Assembly (NCBI GenBank): GCA_008828725.1
Contig: MEHQ01000932.1
Coordinates: 34,171 to 98,170, forward strand
DNA from: Saccharina japonica
Lineage: Eukaryota > Sar > Phaeophyceae > Laminariales > Laminariaceae
Direction: 5' to 3'
Length of the DNA stretch: 64,000 bases
Below, piece after piece: positions 25,300 through 37,779 of the stretch. A program made the translations under genes and the position numbers. The stretch's first letter is position 1. Each line of letters opens with the position of its first letter. The notes below the pieces were generated by a model. That model was not told the DNA's origin, did not search any database, and saw only the letters and a list, made by a program, of their open reading frames with translations.

Positions 25300-26540
25300 G
25301 TACCCGCCTAACGCTGTATTGTACTGCAGTAGTACTGGTATGTGGTATGTGGCAAATATGAGGAGGTGCTCTAAGGCTATAAAATGGTTCAGATATAATT
25401 GTACAGGTCCAAAGCCTTGTGGCATCCTATACTATTATCGTGTACTGCTATGTTTTTGGTATATCAGATAAGGAGTACCATCGACGCTTCGTGAGCCCAT
25501 AGGGATGTTCTGAGTACCATAATATTCCTCAACGACGAGAGAACCCGTGGATTTAGATATTTAAATACCACAAGTTTGGTATTACCCCTTGGGCAGGATA
25601 GACGATTCCTCAAGAATAGCGAGCAACATGGGAAAGGTCCCTAGGCTATTATACTTACCCGCCTAGCGCTTTGTTAGCGAGAGAACTATCGTAACTACCA
25701 GACTAGCGGGCTATAATGTGGGAGCAAGGGCTCTGCTGCCTTTAAACAGAGCCGCTTATCCTCGCACTCTACCGGCACACCCTTTCAGGCTCTCTCCTAT
25801 CTGAGCTTTGGCCTTTTAGTCTGCCATCATCAGAAGGTTAAGTCTCCTAAACTGAAGCGGATGCGATTCAAAGCCAGCAACGATAACTGTCGCGCCCCTT
25901 CGATCCAATATCGAGCATGACTACACTTGGAGTTGCCAGCACCTGCGGCAGCAGTCTATACCATAAAAATTAAAATTTTAAAGAGCAGTATTAATAGTAC
26001 CCCATGAAGGAGTTTGGTACGTAACGATAATATTGACGGTGTTTATATATTGAATGGTTAGTGTGGGATCGGGAATCTTTTTTTGGATGAGAAATAAAGA
26101 AGAGCACAACACGGGATTTCAGATGTGAAGTACGAAAAACAAGAAAACCACAAAACTGCTAAATATGTACATACGTACTACAGTAGTACTCGCACAACCG
26201 CAGGAACGAATAGCAAAAACAAACAAAAACGCTCAGAACAAATTAAAACTCAAGTGCACACGATCATTTGATCTTAAAAACAAAATCTTGTCGGGCCGCC
26301 GGGTCTGTGATGATTGCGCCGACATGAAATTAAAGTCGGGACGTCTGTCTCGTTCTGTCAGCCTCGACGCTCCCCACCCCCCCCCCCCCCGGGTCACCTG
26401 GCCATCGCTTCGGTCCTGGTCGAACTCTTCTGCCTCTCTGCCCCAGTGAGCACCGTGGCCCGCCTCGCGTGACGCTTGCTGCTGACTTGAAATTTTGAAT
26501 TACAGTGTTCTGGCAGCTGTGATTGCTGGCTCTTTTTCTA
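25300..26540. other. unassigned DNA
   Basis: No gene recognised. Contains a 7-bp-stem hairpin GGCTCTG...CAGAGCC (about 25,728-25,753), a C-run near 26,372-26,388, and ordinary-composition DNA. I considered an LTR or organellar rRNA fragment for 25.5-25.96 kb but could not support either. Confidence 0.35.
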
Positions 26541-28010
26541 GAAGATGGTTCTCATTACAGTCATCGAGGTTCCTCCACATCCAGGTAGGATAGAGCCCCA
26601 TTCTTTAACCATGAACCCCTCCATATCGCTGCACCTCGACCAAACGGGGACAACAACGAAGATCCCCCGGGTCGACACTGGCCCGCACGGTGTAGAAGCC
26701 CCCCCACCATCGGCTGGGTGAGGCTGATCTCAGAGCCAGAGACACCCGGGGATGAAAGGGTTCAATCCCCGGGTTATTAATACTTCCATACATCTACAAC
26801 TCCAACAACCCGGGGACGATCACGGGAATGCCTCAGGTCAATACCACCCCGCAAAGTGTGGAAACCCCACCCCCATCGGCGGCTGCTCCCTGATTGGCTG
26901 GAGCACATGGCCCGGGTCGACAACACCCCGCACGGTATTGATACCCCATGCTCATCGGCTAATGACTAGTTGGCTGATCCACATGGAGCCTGTGGCACCC
27001 CGGGACCGCAGTGTCTTATCCCCTTGATCAAAATTCCTCTGATATATCTACAACTCCAACAGCATGGGGACGAAACCGCACACCCCCCGGGTTGTCACCG
27101 CCCCGCAATGTGTGGGAACCCCACCCGAATCGACTGATCACTGATTGGCTGAACCTCGCGGAGCCATCGGCACCCGGGGACGATAGGGTTCCATCTACAA
27201 ATCGCACTATCCGGGGCCGAAAACGGACACCCCCGAGTCGATACCCCCCCCGCAAGGTGTGGAAACGTCAACCCTACTGGCTGATTAGTTGCTTGCTGCT
27301 GGCTAGGGCTCATAGAGCCCACGCGCGGCGACAATTGCCCCCGGAGACCACGGGAAGGTATTTTATCATCCCGGATCAGACATCCTGCCATACATTTATA
27401 ACTCGAACAACCCGGGGTCGAAAACCGACACGCCCCCGGTCGGTACTGCCCCGTAAGGTGTGGAAACCCCACCCTCAACGCTCGATTGGTGATTGGCTGG
27501 GACTCATGGAGCCAGCGCCCGGCGAGAATTGCCCCCCGGGACAACGTCGAGATTCCGCCGCACCCGGGAACCATAACGTTCCATCTGTTGACCAGAAATC
27601 CTTCCATACATCTACAACTTCAACAACGGGGGGACGAAAGCGGTTATTCTCCGGATTTCCCCGCAAGGTGTGGAAACCCCAACCCCACGCGGAAATTGCT
27701 GATTGTCTGGGGCTCATTTTGAGGTCCCGTCGCACCCCGGGATGACAAGACCCTACTTCCTGATCATGAATCCTTCCATGCACCAACAACTCCAACAATC
27801 CGGGGACAAACACGGCAATGCCTCGGGTCGATAGCGGCCCGCACAATGGTCCTTACATTTCCGTTAAGAGTGGTACATCACAGCGTATGAGTATTACGGT
27901 AACATATCAGGTATATACTACTATTGGTGGTAAACACATGGCTAACGCCACGGGCGAAGTCATAGCCGTGCCGCTAGTACTAATAGATGCTGTTAGTCTG
28001 TCTGGAATAA
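26541..28010 (-). repeat. E-related array C1 (minus orientation)
   Basis: Units marked on the + strand by GTGTGGAAACCCCACCCC (about 26,853, 27,105, 27,253, 27,455, 27,667) and CATCTACAACTCCAACAACC, with CTGATTGGCTG (reverse CCAAT) in several. The right edge, from about 27,846, is a conserved non-repeat flank (TTAAGAGTGGTACATCAC...GCTAACGCCACGG) shared with array C2 at 30,051-30,190. The long + frame (27,011-27,745) is a Pro/Thr/Arg-rich repeat shadow. Confidence 0.88.
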
Positions 28011-28193
28011 TCACCTCGTGACCCAACGTGCTTCGGCACCGCCTTGATTATGGGTAGAGAGGGTGGGTGCCACAACCAGTCGAACACCGAGTCCCATTCC
28101 CCGCCGAGTCGTGACCGTTGCGCTGAGCATTTCCGACAAAGGATATAAATGTAAGTCAACTGCAACGCAACATAAATTTGTTGTACGTAAGAA

Positions 28194-28229
<36 letters not shown>

Positions 28230-28436
28230 ACACCATGGTCTCGCGACTCTCGCGATCCAGCGCGTTCCAGTCCCACCCCGCGGCATCGGTAGAGAGAGTG
28301 CGAGACCCAATAAGTGGGACACTGCGTCTCACGTCCCACGGAGTCCTGGTCGTCGCTTGCTGAGCATTACCGACAGTCTTGGCTGCAGCACAATCAGGAG
28401 GCAGCCATCAAGCCAGTGCAGCTCCTGACAAACCAC
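28011..28436. other. spacer with CAG microsatellite
   Basis: Separates arrays C1 and C2. Contains an uninterrupted run of about 11 GCA/CAG triplets at 28,197-28,233. Open frames through it read poly-Ser, poly-Ala or poly-Cys and are not credible genes. Confidence 0.8.
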
Positions 28437-30190
28437 TTTGAATTATAATTCAGGTTGCTGCTTGGTTGGCCAGATCCATGCGAGAGGCCACTGGCTCTTT
28501 CTGGAATATTTGTGCTGAAGAGAGCCATCGATGTTACGCCACACCCGGGAATGATAGGGACCCACCGCCGGATCATAGATCTCGCCATATATTTTCACCT
28601 CCGACCTGCCGAAGACAAAAACGGCAATCCACGGAGTCGACACCGCCCCGGACAGTGTGGAAACCCCGCCCCCATCAGCTGATCAATGATTGGCTAAGGT
28701 TCATGGAGCCAGTGGAACTCGGGGACGATAAGTTCCACTCCCCGGATCAAAACCCCTTCCACACATCTACAACTCCAAACCTCCGGAGACGAAAAGGAGA
28801 CCCACAAGGGCCGATGCCGCCCCCCAACGTGTGCAAACCCGTTCCCCAGTCGGCTGATTGCTGATTTCGCCGGAGCTCATGGAGCTAGCGCGCGGCGACA
28901 GTTTCTCCCCGGGACAACGTCGAGGTCGCGGCGCACCAGGGGATGATATTTCCTATCCCCGCATTAGAAATCATTCCATGCAGTTACAACTCGAACAATC
29001 CGGGGTCGAAAACCGACATCCCCCGTGTCGATACCGCCCCGCAAAGTGTTGCAAAACCACCCTCAACGCCTGATGGCGAATTTGTTGGGGCACATAGGGC
29101 CAGCGCGGCAAGAGTTTCCCCTCGGAAAAACATGGATATCCCACCACAACCGAGGGCAACAGGATCCCATCCCCGGATGATAAATTCTCCCGTAAATCTA
29201 CAAGTCCAACAACCCGGGGACGAAAACGGACAACCCTCGTGTCGATGCCACGCCACAAGGTGTGGAAACCTTAACCCCACGTGCTGGTTGCTGATTGCCT
29301 GGGGCTCATGGACGCAAGCGACGGGATTTTCCCCTCGAGACAACATCAAAGTCCCGCCGCACCAGGGGATAACAGTGTCCAATCGCCGCATTAGAAGTTA
29401 TTCCATACCAGGTACATCTACAACTCCAAAAACCAGAGGGACAAAATAGACACGCCCGGGTTGATACCGCCCCGCAAGGTGTGGAAACCCTACTTTCACC
29501 GGCTGGTTAATGGTTAGGCTGCGGCTCATAGAGATATCGCGCAGCCAGAACTTGCACGTGGGACAACGGTGGGGTCTCGCTACACCCGGGAACGACCAGG
29601 TCCGACAACTCGGGACAAAACAAATGTTCACTCGGGTGGATACCGCCCAAGGTTTGGTGAACCTCAACTTCCCTGGTATATTGCTGATTTGGCTGGGGCT
29701 CATCGAGCCAGCGCGCGGCGACAGTCAGCCCTCGGGACAGCGTCGAGGTCCCGCCGCACGCGGGGACGATAGTGTTCTATTCCCTGATAAAAAATATATT
29801 TTTATACCTTTACACCTTCGACAACCCGGGGAAGAAAGCGGTCGTCCCCCGGATCGGACACCGCTTTGAAATGTGGGGAAGCCTCAACTGCACTGGAGGA
29901 TTACTGATTTGGCTAGGGCTCACGGTCGAGGTTTTGCCGCAACCCGGGATACGAAGGCACCATCTCCCGATCGGAAAGTTTTCCATACATTTAGAAATCC
30001 AACAACCCGGGCACGAAAACACACACCCCCCGGGACGGAACCGCCCCGTACTGTGGTTCTTACATATCTGTTCAGAGTGATACATCACACCACACTACGA
30101 GCACTACCATACCAGGTACTTACATCCTACTGTGGGGAAACCAGGGCTAGCGCCACAGGCGGAGCCGTAGTCGTACCGCTAGTGTAAACA
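28437..30190 (-). repeat. E-related array C2 (minus orientation)
   Basis: Second minus-oriented copy, about 210-bp units marked by GCAAGGTGTGGAAACC-type words (about 28,654, 28,825, 29,043, 29,259, 29,477, 29,869). Its left edge (TTTGAATTATAATTCAG...CTGGCTCTTT) resembles the left edge of C1 and its right flank (30,051-30,190) is homologous to 27,846-28,000. C1 and C2 are therefore two copies of one bounded element. One unit carries an extra 7 bp giving TACCAGGTA at 29,406-29,414. Confidence 0.88.
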
Positions 30191-31165
30191 AAATAGGACA
30201 CACCACAGATTGGCAGGAAAGAAAGAAGGAACACATTTCCATATAAACTTGGGCAGGCGTTGTCCGTGCGGGTGGCTGTAACTACCGATCGGTGAAGTCT
30301 ATTTCGTAGTGGTGGTGCCTGAACAATTGTGACGTACTCGTAGTCCAATCACGAGCACCAAACCCCCACTAATAATCGTGACCACTAACTTTTTTTGTAT
30401 CACTCAATCAGTCAAACTCGCGGCAGCTGACGTACAGCAAGCAGCACCGGTTGCGAGCAAAAATATAAAAAAACTATCAACACAACACCGGCAGAGCCAC
30501 ACGTCGGCACCTCGACAGCGAGCATGCATACGCATACGGACTTGTTGGAACTCGTACGAGTACAACGGTAGGTTGTTATTGCCGCAGTGTTGCGCAGCGT
30601 GTTGCTGCTATTATTGTTGCAACAAGAGAGGAACGTACGTATCATTCTGCGCCGGGGATGATACCACCCCCACCCCTTCACCCCTTGGTGGGTCCTCCAT
30701 ACCGCAATTTGTTTGTTTACGGAACAAAATCAGCCAGATTATACATATATCTCACATGCTCCCACGCATTGAGTTGATGTTAATGCCGTCAATAGCTCTA
30801 CACAAGGTCGTTCGCACGGACCTATTTTCATGCGGAGGTTCGAAGTATAGCGCTCGGGGTGGCTTCGCAGCACAGGGCACATGGTATCAGACAAAAACCA
30901 AAACTCGAAAACGCGAGCTACCCGTAGCCCGTATCGAAACCTCCGCAAGCCTTGGAAATCTTTCTCTCTCTCTTTGTCTCTCTCTCTCTCTCTCTCCCTT
31001 TTATTTTTCCTCATGCGCCCCTACTAAAACATTGCCGGGCGCCGGTCGCCGGTTCGCGTCATGCCCAAAACATTATGAAGAAGCGTTGTGGCGAAATATG
31101 AAGGTCATCAACTGGGAGCACTGTACACACAACCCAAGCAAAATCTCGGAAGTGCCTATATAGTA
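30191..31165. other. unassigned DNA with TC microsatellite
   Basis: A CT/TC run lies at 30,962-31,001. A + strand frame from 30,378 to 31,163 is open for 261 codons but begins at GTG, includes Cys-rich and Leu/Ser simple sequence derived from the microsatellite, and has no known domain. I do not call it a gene. Confidence 0.4.
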
Positions 31166-32568
31166 CAGGGGTAATCATCTGAGGAAAACAGGATTTTCCA
31201 GCAAACTTATTTTCTTTTTTTTTGTTTTCGTAGAATCACAAAACTATCGAGCAGTCCAGAATGAAGATACGTGTATACGAAGTATACCAATGCTATTTTG
31301 CTCCACCGATCGATATGACGAACGAGAAGGCCTGTTCAGTAACATAAGCGAAAGGAGCCCCCCTGTTTCCATTCCTGGCATTTTTTGAGCCCTCGTGGCC
31401 GGCACACTGTCTCCGGATCTTCCGGCAAGGCGTATCTCTGCGAACTGCAAAAAACACCGTGAGTCATTTGTCCCAATGCGTGCACCAAGAACTTTTATAG
31501 GGCTTGAGTTAGCATCTCAGCCCAATGAAACCAGGGTTGCCAGGCAGCCCACGACCCACGCGTTCATTTTAACAATGAGCGTTTTGAATGGCGATGCTTG
31601 CATCGCTCGTGTGGTCAATCTGCTCGTACTCGTTCCGTGCTTACACTGGTGTAAACTTATCACAAAGTTTAAGTACTGGTACAAAAATGTCACCAGTATC
31701 GTTTCGTGGATCAGGGTGAGAAACTTATGCAGATTATGATGGTTGAAAGTGCAACTTGTGCTCGGCTGAAGGGAAAGGGGTACACTTGACATTTGGCATG
31801 CCCACTGTACTCTAGTAGAGGGATTGAGGAGAGGAATCGGCGAGGCACATGGTCTCAACCTTCGGAGGTGGTGACAGATGTACCAATAAAATCTCAACAC
31901 AGTAGATAAAATATCGACTTCGAACAGCAGCCCGTTCTTTCTCGACGGGGAACCCCGCGATCTTCTGCAGCCCCTCAAGTGGTTTCTGTGACCTCGGGAG
32001 ACGGCCTCAAGCCGTCGCAGCGATAATGAAGCCTCCAGGAGCGAGATGTCCACGTCAGACCTACGATAAGTCTGCAGCAAAAACCGACGAACCGTGATTC
32101 CACTCACTTCTGGTACGAACGAGTACGTGGGGGTTGAAACCTCGAGCGATTCAAGCGTCGAAATCGAAAACGACCAACGTTGCAATGACCCCGTAGGTCG
32201 TGGGGTGCCTGGCATTATTGTCCAAATATGCTGGTTCAAGCCCTATTTATTTTGTTTGAGAGCATAGCTGGGACGAGCAATTTGGAGATTTACGGTGTCT
32301 CGGAGACACAACCATTTCCCACAGATCACTGGACAGTGTGCCGGCCACAAGGGCTCAAATGACGCCGGGATTGGATAGAGGGGAGCCCCCTTTGCTTGTG
32401 TTACCGAACAGGCCATCTATTTCGTTATATTGATCGGTGAGGCCAAATGGCTTTGATGTATAAACATACCTTTTTTTTGGGTTGTTCGGTATTTTTGTGA
32501 CTCCACGAAAAACAAAGAACAATCAAATTTGCTGGAAAGTTCCGGTCTTTCTCAGATGAAGACCCCTG
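31166..32568. mobile_element. foldback-type element with ~400-bp inverted arms
   Basis: The left arm (31,166 to about 31,575) and right arm (about 32,170 to 32,568) are inverted repeats of each other at roughly 70-80% identity by eye. Matched blocks include GTGGCCGGCACACTGTC, GGCCTGTTC-GTAACA, GCAAACTTATTTTC-like and AGGGCTTGA. The termini are CAGGGGT and ACCCCTG, a start typical of hAT-type elements. I could not find a convincing 8-bp target duplication, so the element may be old or its ends misplaced. A 240-codon minus frame (31,517-32,239) covers the loop and inner arms but matches no transposase I know. Confidence 0.72.
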
Positions 32569-33304
32569 CAGTGGTACTCCGATGTAAGGTGACTGGGTGA
32601 GACGCATATTATCCCCTTGCAGGTCTGCCTACTAATCATGTCCTTGGTTATACTCCCTTTCGTATAAAATCAGCACTAGGAGAAGCATAGCTATATAATT
32701 TATTAGTGTTCGGTCTAAACTCTGAAAAACGATTTGCTCGGAGATTTGATATTTGGGTCAAAAGCTGATCGAGATCTCGATCGAGATTGCGTTAAATCAA
32801 AAACCAACTTTTCTGTTGAGATTATTTAAATCAACGAGATTTAATTAGTTTTTCGGGGAGTTTAACCAGTTATTTGAGACTTTTTCTTGACGGAGCCTGC
32901 AGAGAGCAGAGCAGGGTATCTTTTTTTAGTTCACCACACCATCCAAGCCGTGTAGCCACGGACGACGCAGTACTGCAGATCCTGCTATATACCACACACG
33001 TTCGACACTATGGGGGACCAAGAACGTCGACTCCAGGTCGAGAAACGTGGACGAGAGAAGGGCGTCGACGAGGAAGGCTCGTTGGACGACGAGGAGGATG
33101 GGGGGGGGGGCAGATGAAATGTCTCTCATGCACATGTTGAAGAAAGGTAAACAAGCCAGACAGCTTGAGGCAGTCGTACGTGTAGGCGCAGACCCCCCCC
33201 CTCATGCCCAAGTGTTGTAAATGTCTGGATTAGGAGTAGGAACGGTGCTCCGTCTCGAAAGGGATGCGTGGTCAATGGTCAAATGACTAAGGCAATCAAC
33301 AAAT
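32569..33304. other. dispersed-repeat fragment and spacer
   Basis: 32,586-32,700 resembles 58,436-58,545 (shared AGGTCTGCCTA and ATGTCCTTGG). 32,765-32,860 carries GATCGAGATCTCGATCGAGA, a palindrome-rich block also present at 57,415-57,445. A G12 run is at 33,101-33,112. No gene seen. Confidence 0.5.
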
Positions 33305-36300
33305 CAGGTATAAAGAACTTGCTGAACTTTCTTGCTTCCGTTGGTGAGGAAGGCTGGCTTCACGAACTTCAGTCCACAAAGCCAATCAACAATGAGCGAG
33401 GGGTATTTATGTTTTCACACCACGAAAGGCGTTTTCGACTCGGGGGATCACCGTTATAACCCCTGTGTTGTCGACATTGTAGATGTACGGACTGGCATAT
33501 TTATGGTCCGGGGATGGCACTTTACCTTCCCCGGGTGGAGCTGGCTCCACCAATTCAAGCCGCCCAGTGATGGAGCCAGTGGGGTTGAGGTTTCCATACC
33601 GTGCGGGGCGGTATCGACCCTAGGGATCACATATTTCAGACCCGGTTTGTCGGAGTTGTAATGGAATAACGATTAATTATCTGGCGATAAGACCTCATCC
33701 TCCCCGCCTGCGGCGTACCCTCAAATATACCCCAGCCAGTCAGTGATAGAGCCAGTGGGGTTGGGGTTTCCGCACCGTGCGTGGTGGTGTCGACCCGGGG
33801 GACCTCGGTTTTCGTCCCCGGGTTGTTGGAGTTGTAAACGTATGGAGATATTTCCGATCCGGGGATGGGACCCTATCGTTCCCGGGTGGCACTGGCTTTA
33901 CGTTCGAGCCCCGCCCAATCAGCGATTGGCCGGTGGGGTTGGGTTGTTCAAACCGTGCGGGGCGGTGTCGACTGGGGGGAACACGATTTCGTCGCCGTGT
34001 TGGTGGAGTTATACATGTACAAAAGGGTTTCCGAATCGGGGACGGGAACTTATCGTCCCCGGGTGGTGCTGGCTTCATTTATTTGTTCCTAGCCCCAGTC
34101 AATGAGCGATCAGCCAGCGGTGTTGATGTTTCTACACTGTGCGAAGTGGTGTCGATCCGGCGAGGCACTATTTCGGTCCCCGCTGCGTTGAAGTTTTGGA
34201 GATATTGAAGTGTTCATGACGCGGAAAGGAAAAATGATCATCCCCGGTTGGCGCTGGCGCCCCGAACGTAAGCCAAACAGTGATAGAGCCAGTGGGGTTG
34301 GGGTTTTCACACCGTGCGGGCCGGTATCGCACCAGGGGATCATTTGTTTTTTACTCCCGGATTGTCGGAGTTGTAGATGTATAGATTTATGCCATATCTG
34401 GGGATGGGACCGTATCCTCCCCGCGTGCGACAGACCCTGAACGGTACCCCAGCCAATCAGTGATAGGGCCAGCAGAGTTGGGGTTTCCACACCGTGCGGG
34501 GCGGTGTCGATCAGGGTCAACTCGGTTTTCATCCCCAGGTTGTTGGAGTTGCACGTATGCAGGGATTTCCGATCCGAGGATGGGCCCCTATCATCTTCCG
34601 GGGTGCACTGGCTCCATTGTCGAGACACAGTTAATCAGCTCTAGCGCCAACGGCCCTGCGGTTTCCACGCCGTGAGCGGCGGTATCGAAATGGGGGGGTC
34701 TCGGTTTTCGTCCCCGGGCTGTTGAAATTTGCACTCGCTTTATTTTCAAGCCCCAACCAATCAGCGATCGGTCGGTTGAACTGGGGTTCCCACACCGTGC
34801 GGGGAGGTTTCGACCAGGGGGGGGTTCGTTTTATACGTCCCCGGGTCGTCGGAGTTGTAGATATGCGGAAGGATTTCCAAACCGGCGATGGGGTCCAATC
34901 GTTCCCGGGTGAGGCGTTGTGGATGTATGGCGAGATTAACGGTCCGGGGATGATAATCTGTCGTCCCCGGCTCTGACTATGGATACGAGCCCCAGTCTAT
35001 CGGCGATCGGCCGGTGTGGCTGGGGTTTCCACAGCGTGCGCGGCGGTGTCGATCCGGGGGACCTAAGTTTTCGTCTGTGCGGGGCGGGTTCGACCCGGGG
35101 GGTCGTTTCTTTCGTCCCCGGGTGGTCGGAGTTGTAGATAAACGGAGGAATTCGCAAACCGGGGATGGGGACCAGTCGGCCCCGGGTAAGGAGTTGTAGA
35201 GGTATGACCGGATTTCCGATCCGGGGGTAATACTATGTCGCCCCCGGATGGCTCTGGCTTTGAACACGAGCCCCAGCCAATCAGCGATGGGCCGGGGTGG
35301 CTGGGGTTTCCACACCGTGCGCGGCGGTGTCGACCCGGGAGACGTATATTTTCGTCCCGAAGTTGATGGAGTTGTACATGTATGGAAAGACTTCCTAATC
35401 GGGGATGCGGCCGTATCATATCCGGGTGGCGCTGGCTTTCTTTTCTTTTTTCGAGGCCCAACCAATCCGTGATCAGTCGTTCGGGCTGGGGTTTCTACAC
35501 CGTGCGGGGCGGGTTCGACCCGGGGGATCGTTGTTTCGTCTTCGCGCGATGGGATGTGTAGAGATACAGAGGCATAAGGAATAGGAGATGGAGACCAATC
35601 GTTCATGGGTGTGCAGTTGTGGATGCATGGCGGGATTCCCGATCCGGGGATGGTACCCTGTCGTCCCCTGGTGGCTCTGGCTTTGAATACGAGCCCCAGC
35701 CAATCAGCGATCGGACGGTGTGGCTGGAGTTTCCACACCGTGCGCATCGGTGTCGACCCGGGGCACCTTGATTTTCGTCCCCACGTTGTTGGAGTTGTGC
35801 ATGTATGAAGCGACTTCTGAACAGGGGATGGGGCAGTATCATCCCCGGGTGGCGCTGGCTGCATTTTCGAGCCATAACCAATCAGTGATCGGTCGGGCGA
35901 GCTGGGGTTTCCATACCGTGCGGGGCGGTTTCGACCCAGGGGGACGTTTGTTTCGTCCCCGCGTGGTCGGAGTTGTAGATATACGGAGGTATTGGCGAAC
36001 CGGAGGTGGGGACCAATCTTGCACGGGTAAGGATTTGTCGACGTATGACGGAATTTCCGGTCCGGGGGTGATACTATGTCGTCCCCGCGTGGCTCTGGCT
36101 TTAAGTACGAGCCCCAGCGAATCAGCGATCGGCCGGTGTGGCTGGGGTTTCCACACCGTGAGCATACGTGTCGACCCGGAGCACCTCGATGTTTGTCCCC
36201 ACGTTATTGGAGTTGTACATGAATGGAGGGACTTGCGAATCGGAGATAAGGCCGTATCATCGCCGGGTGGCGCTTGCTACATTTTCTATTTTCGAACCCC

Positions 36301-37721
36301 AACCAATCAGTGATTGGTCGGTCGAGCTGGGGTTTCCACACCGTGCGGGGCGGGTTCGACCCGGGGGGTCGTTTCTTTTGTCCACGGGTGGTGGGATTTG
36401 CAGAGATACAGAGGCTTAAGGAACTGGAGATGAGGACCAATCGTTCACGGGTGTGCAGTCGTGGATGCATGGCGGGATTCCCGATCGGGGGATGGTACCC
36501 TGTCGTCCCCGGGTGGCTCTGCCTTTGGATACGAGCCCCAGCCCATCAGCGATTGGCCGGTGTGGCTGGGGTTTCGGCACCGTGCGCATCGGTGTCGACC
36601 CGGGGCACCTCGATTTTCGTCCCCACGTTGTTGGAGTTGTACATGTATGAAGATATTTCCGAACCGGGGATGCGGCCGTATCATCCCCGGGTGGCGCTGA
36701 CAGCATTTCCGAGCCCCAACCAATCAGTGATCGGTCGGTCGAGCTGGGGTTTCCACACCGTGCGGTGCGGTTTCGACCCGGGAGATCGTTTGTTTCGTCC
36801 CCGGGTGGTCGGATTTGTAGATATACGGAGGCATTCGCGAACCGGAGATGGGGGCTAATCTTCCCCCGGTAAGGAGTTGTCGATGTATGACGGAAATTTT
36901 CGGCCCGGGGGTGATACTATGTCGTTCCTGGGTGGCTCTGGCTTTGGGAACGAGCGCTAGCAAATCAGTGATCGGCCGGTGTGACTGGGGTTTCCACACC
37001 GTGCGCATCGGTGTCGACCCGGGGCAACTCGATTTTCGTCCCCACGTTTTTGGAGTTGCACATGAATGGAGGGACTCGCGAATCGGGGATAGAGCCGTAT
37101 CATCCCTGGGTAGCGCTGGCTTTATTTTCTATTTTCGAGCCCCAACCAATCAGTGATCGGTCGGTCGAGCTGGGGTTTCCACACCGTGCGGGGCGGGTTC
37201 GACCCGGGGAGTCCTTTGTTTCGTCGTCGGTTGGTAGGACTTGTAGATATACGGAGGCATTCGTGAATCGTGGATGGGGACCAATCGGCCCCGGGTAAGG
37301 AGTTGTAGAGGTATGACCGGATTTCCGATCCGGGGGTAATACTATGTCGCCCCCGGGTGGCTCTTGCTTTGGATACGAGTCCCAGCCAATCAGCGATCGG
37401 CCGGAGTGACTGGGGTTTCCACACCGTGCGCATCGGTGTCGACCCGGGGCACGTCGATTTTCGTCCTCACGTTGTTGAATTCGTACATGCATGGAGAGAT
37501 TTCGGAACCGGTGATGTGGTCTTATCATCCCCTGGTGGCGCTGGATTTTGTTTGGAGCCCCAACCAATCAGTGATCGGTCGGTCAAGCTGGGTTTTCCAC
37601 ACCGCGCGGGGCGGTTGCGACCCGGGGGTCGCTTCTTTCGTCCCCGGGTGGTAGGAGTTATAGATGTACGGAGGCATGCGCGAACCGGAGATGGGGACCA
37701 ATCTTCCCCGGGTAAGGAGTT
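33305..37721 (+). repeat. E element, copy B, left part
   Basis: Same head as copy A (AAGAACTTGCTGAAC), then units at ~180-bp spacing (about 33,587, 33,763, 33,948, 34,122, 34,302, 34,482, 34,662, 34,785) in the same order as in copy A. A dimeric higher-order repeat of ~420 bp follows, with alternating ~180 and ~240 bp spacing (35,489, 35,727, 35,906, 36,147, 36,331, 36,570, 36,750, 36,990, 37,179, 37,409, 37,590). CCAATCAG recurs in most units. The element is interrupted at 37,721 and resumes at 55,822. Minus frames up to 295 codons here are repeat shadows. Confidence 0.92.
37714..37721. repeat. left 8-bp target-site duplication AAGGAGTT
   Basis: Directly abuts the left terminus of the 18.1-kb composite. 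The same AAGGAGTT followed by GT occurs uninterrupted in sister E units at 35,188, 36,871 and 37,297. Confidence 0.88.
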
Positions 37722-37744
37722 CACACCCTGTACCACTGCAACTA
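37722..37744 (+). repeat. left terminal inverted repeat of composite
   Basis: Twelve terminal bases, CACACCCTGTAC, are a perfect match to the inverted right end; 8 of the next 11 also match. It is followed by a leader (AATAGTTGTGCGCGGCCGCA) that is found at the start of every internal 42-bp run. Confidence 0.85.
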
Positions 37745-37779
37745 ACAACTGAAACCAATAGTTGTGCGCGGCCGCAACT

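Noticed and set aside
25490..25960. solo LTR or organellar rRNA fragment
   Set aside because: Words such as TGTCGCGCCCC and CCAGCACCTGCGGCAGCAG are suggestive only; no paired termini, target duplication or conserved rRNA core could be traced.
30378..31163. 261-codon + strand open frame
   Set aside because: GTG start, Cys-rich and Leu/Ser runs from simple sequence including the TC microsatellite; no family recognised.
31166..32568. 8-bp target duplication at the foldback ends
   Set aside because: Flanks ATATAGTA and CAGTGGTA agree at only about half the positions, so a duplication is not supported.
34977..35864. 295-codon minus-strand open frame, and similar frames across 33-38 kb
   Set aside because: Pro/Thr/Arg-rich translation of the E satellite; the same peptide motifs recur with the repeat period and in other frames.
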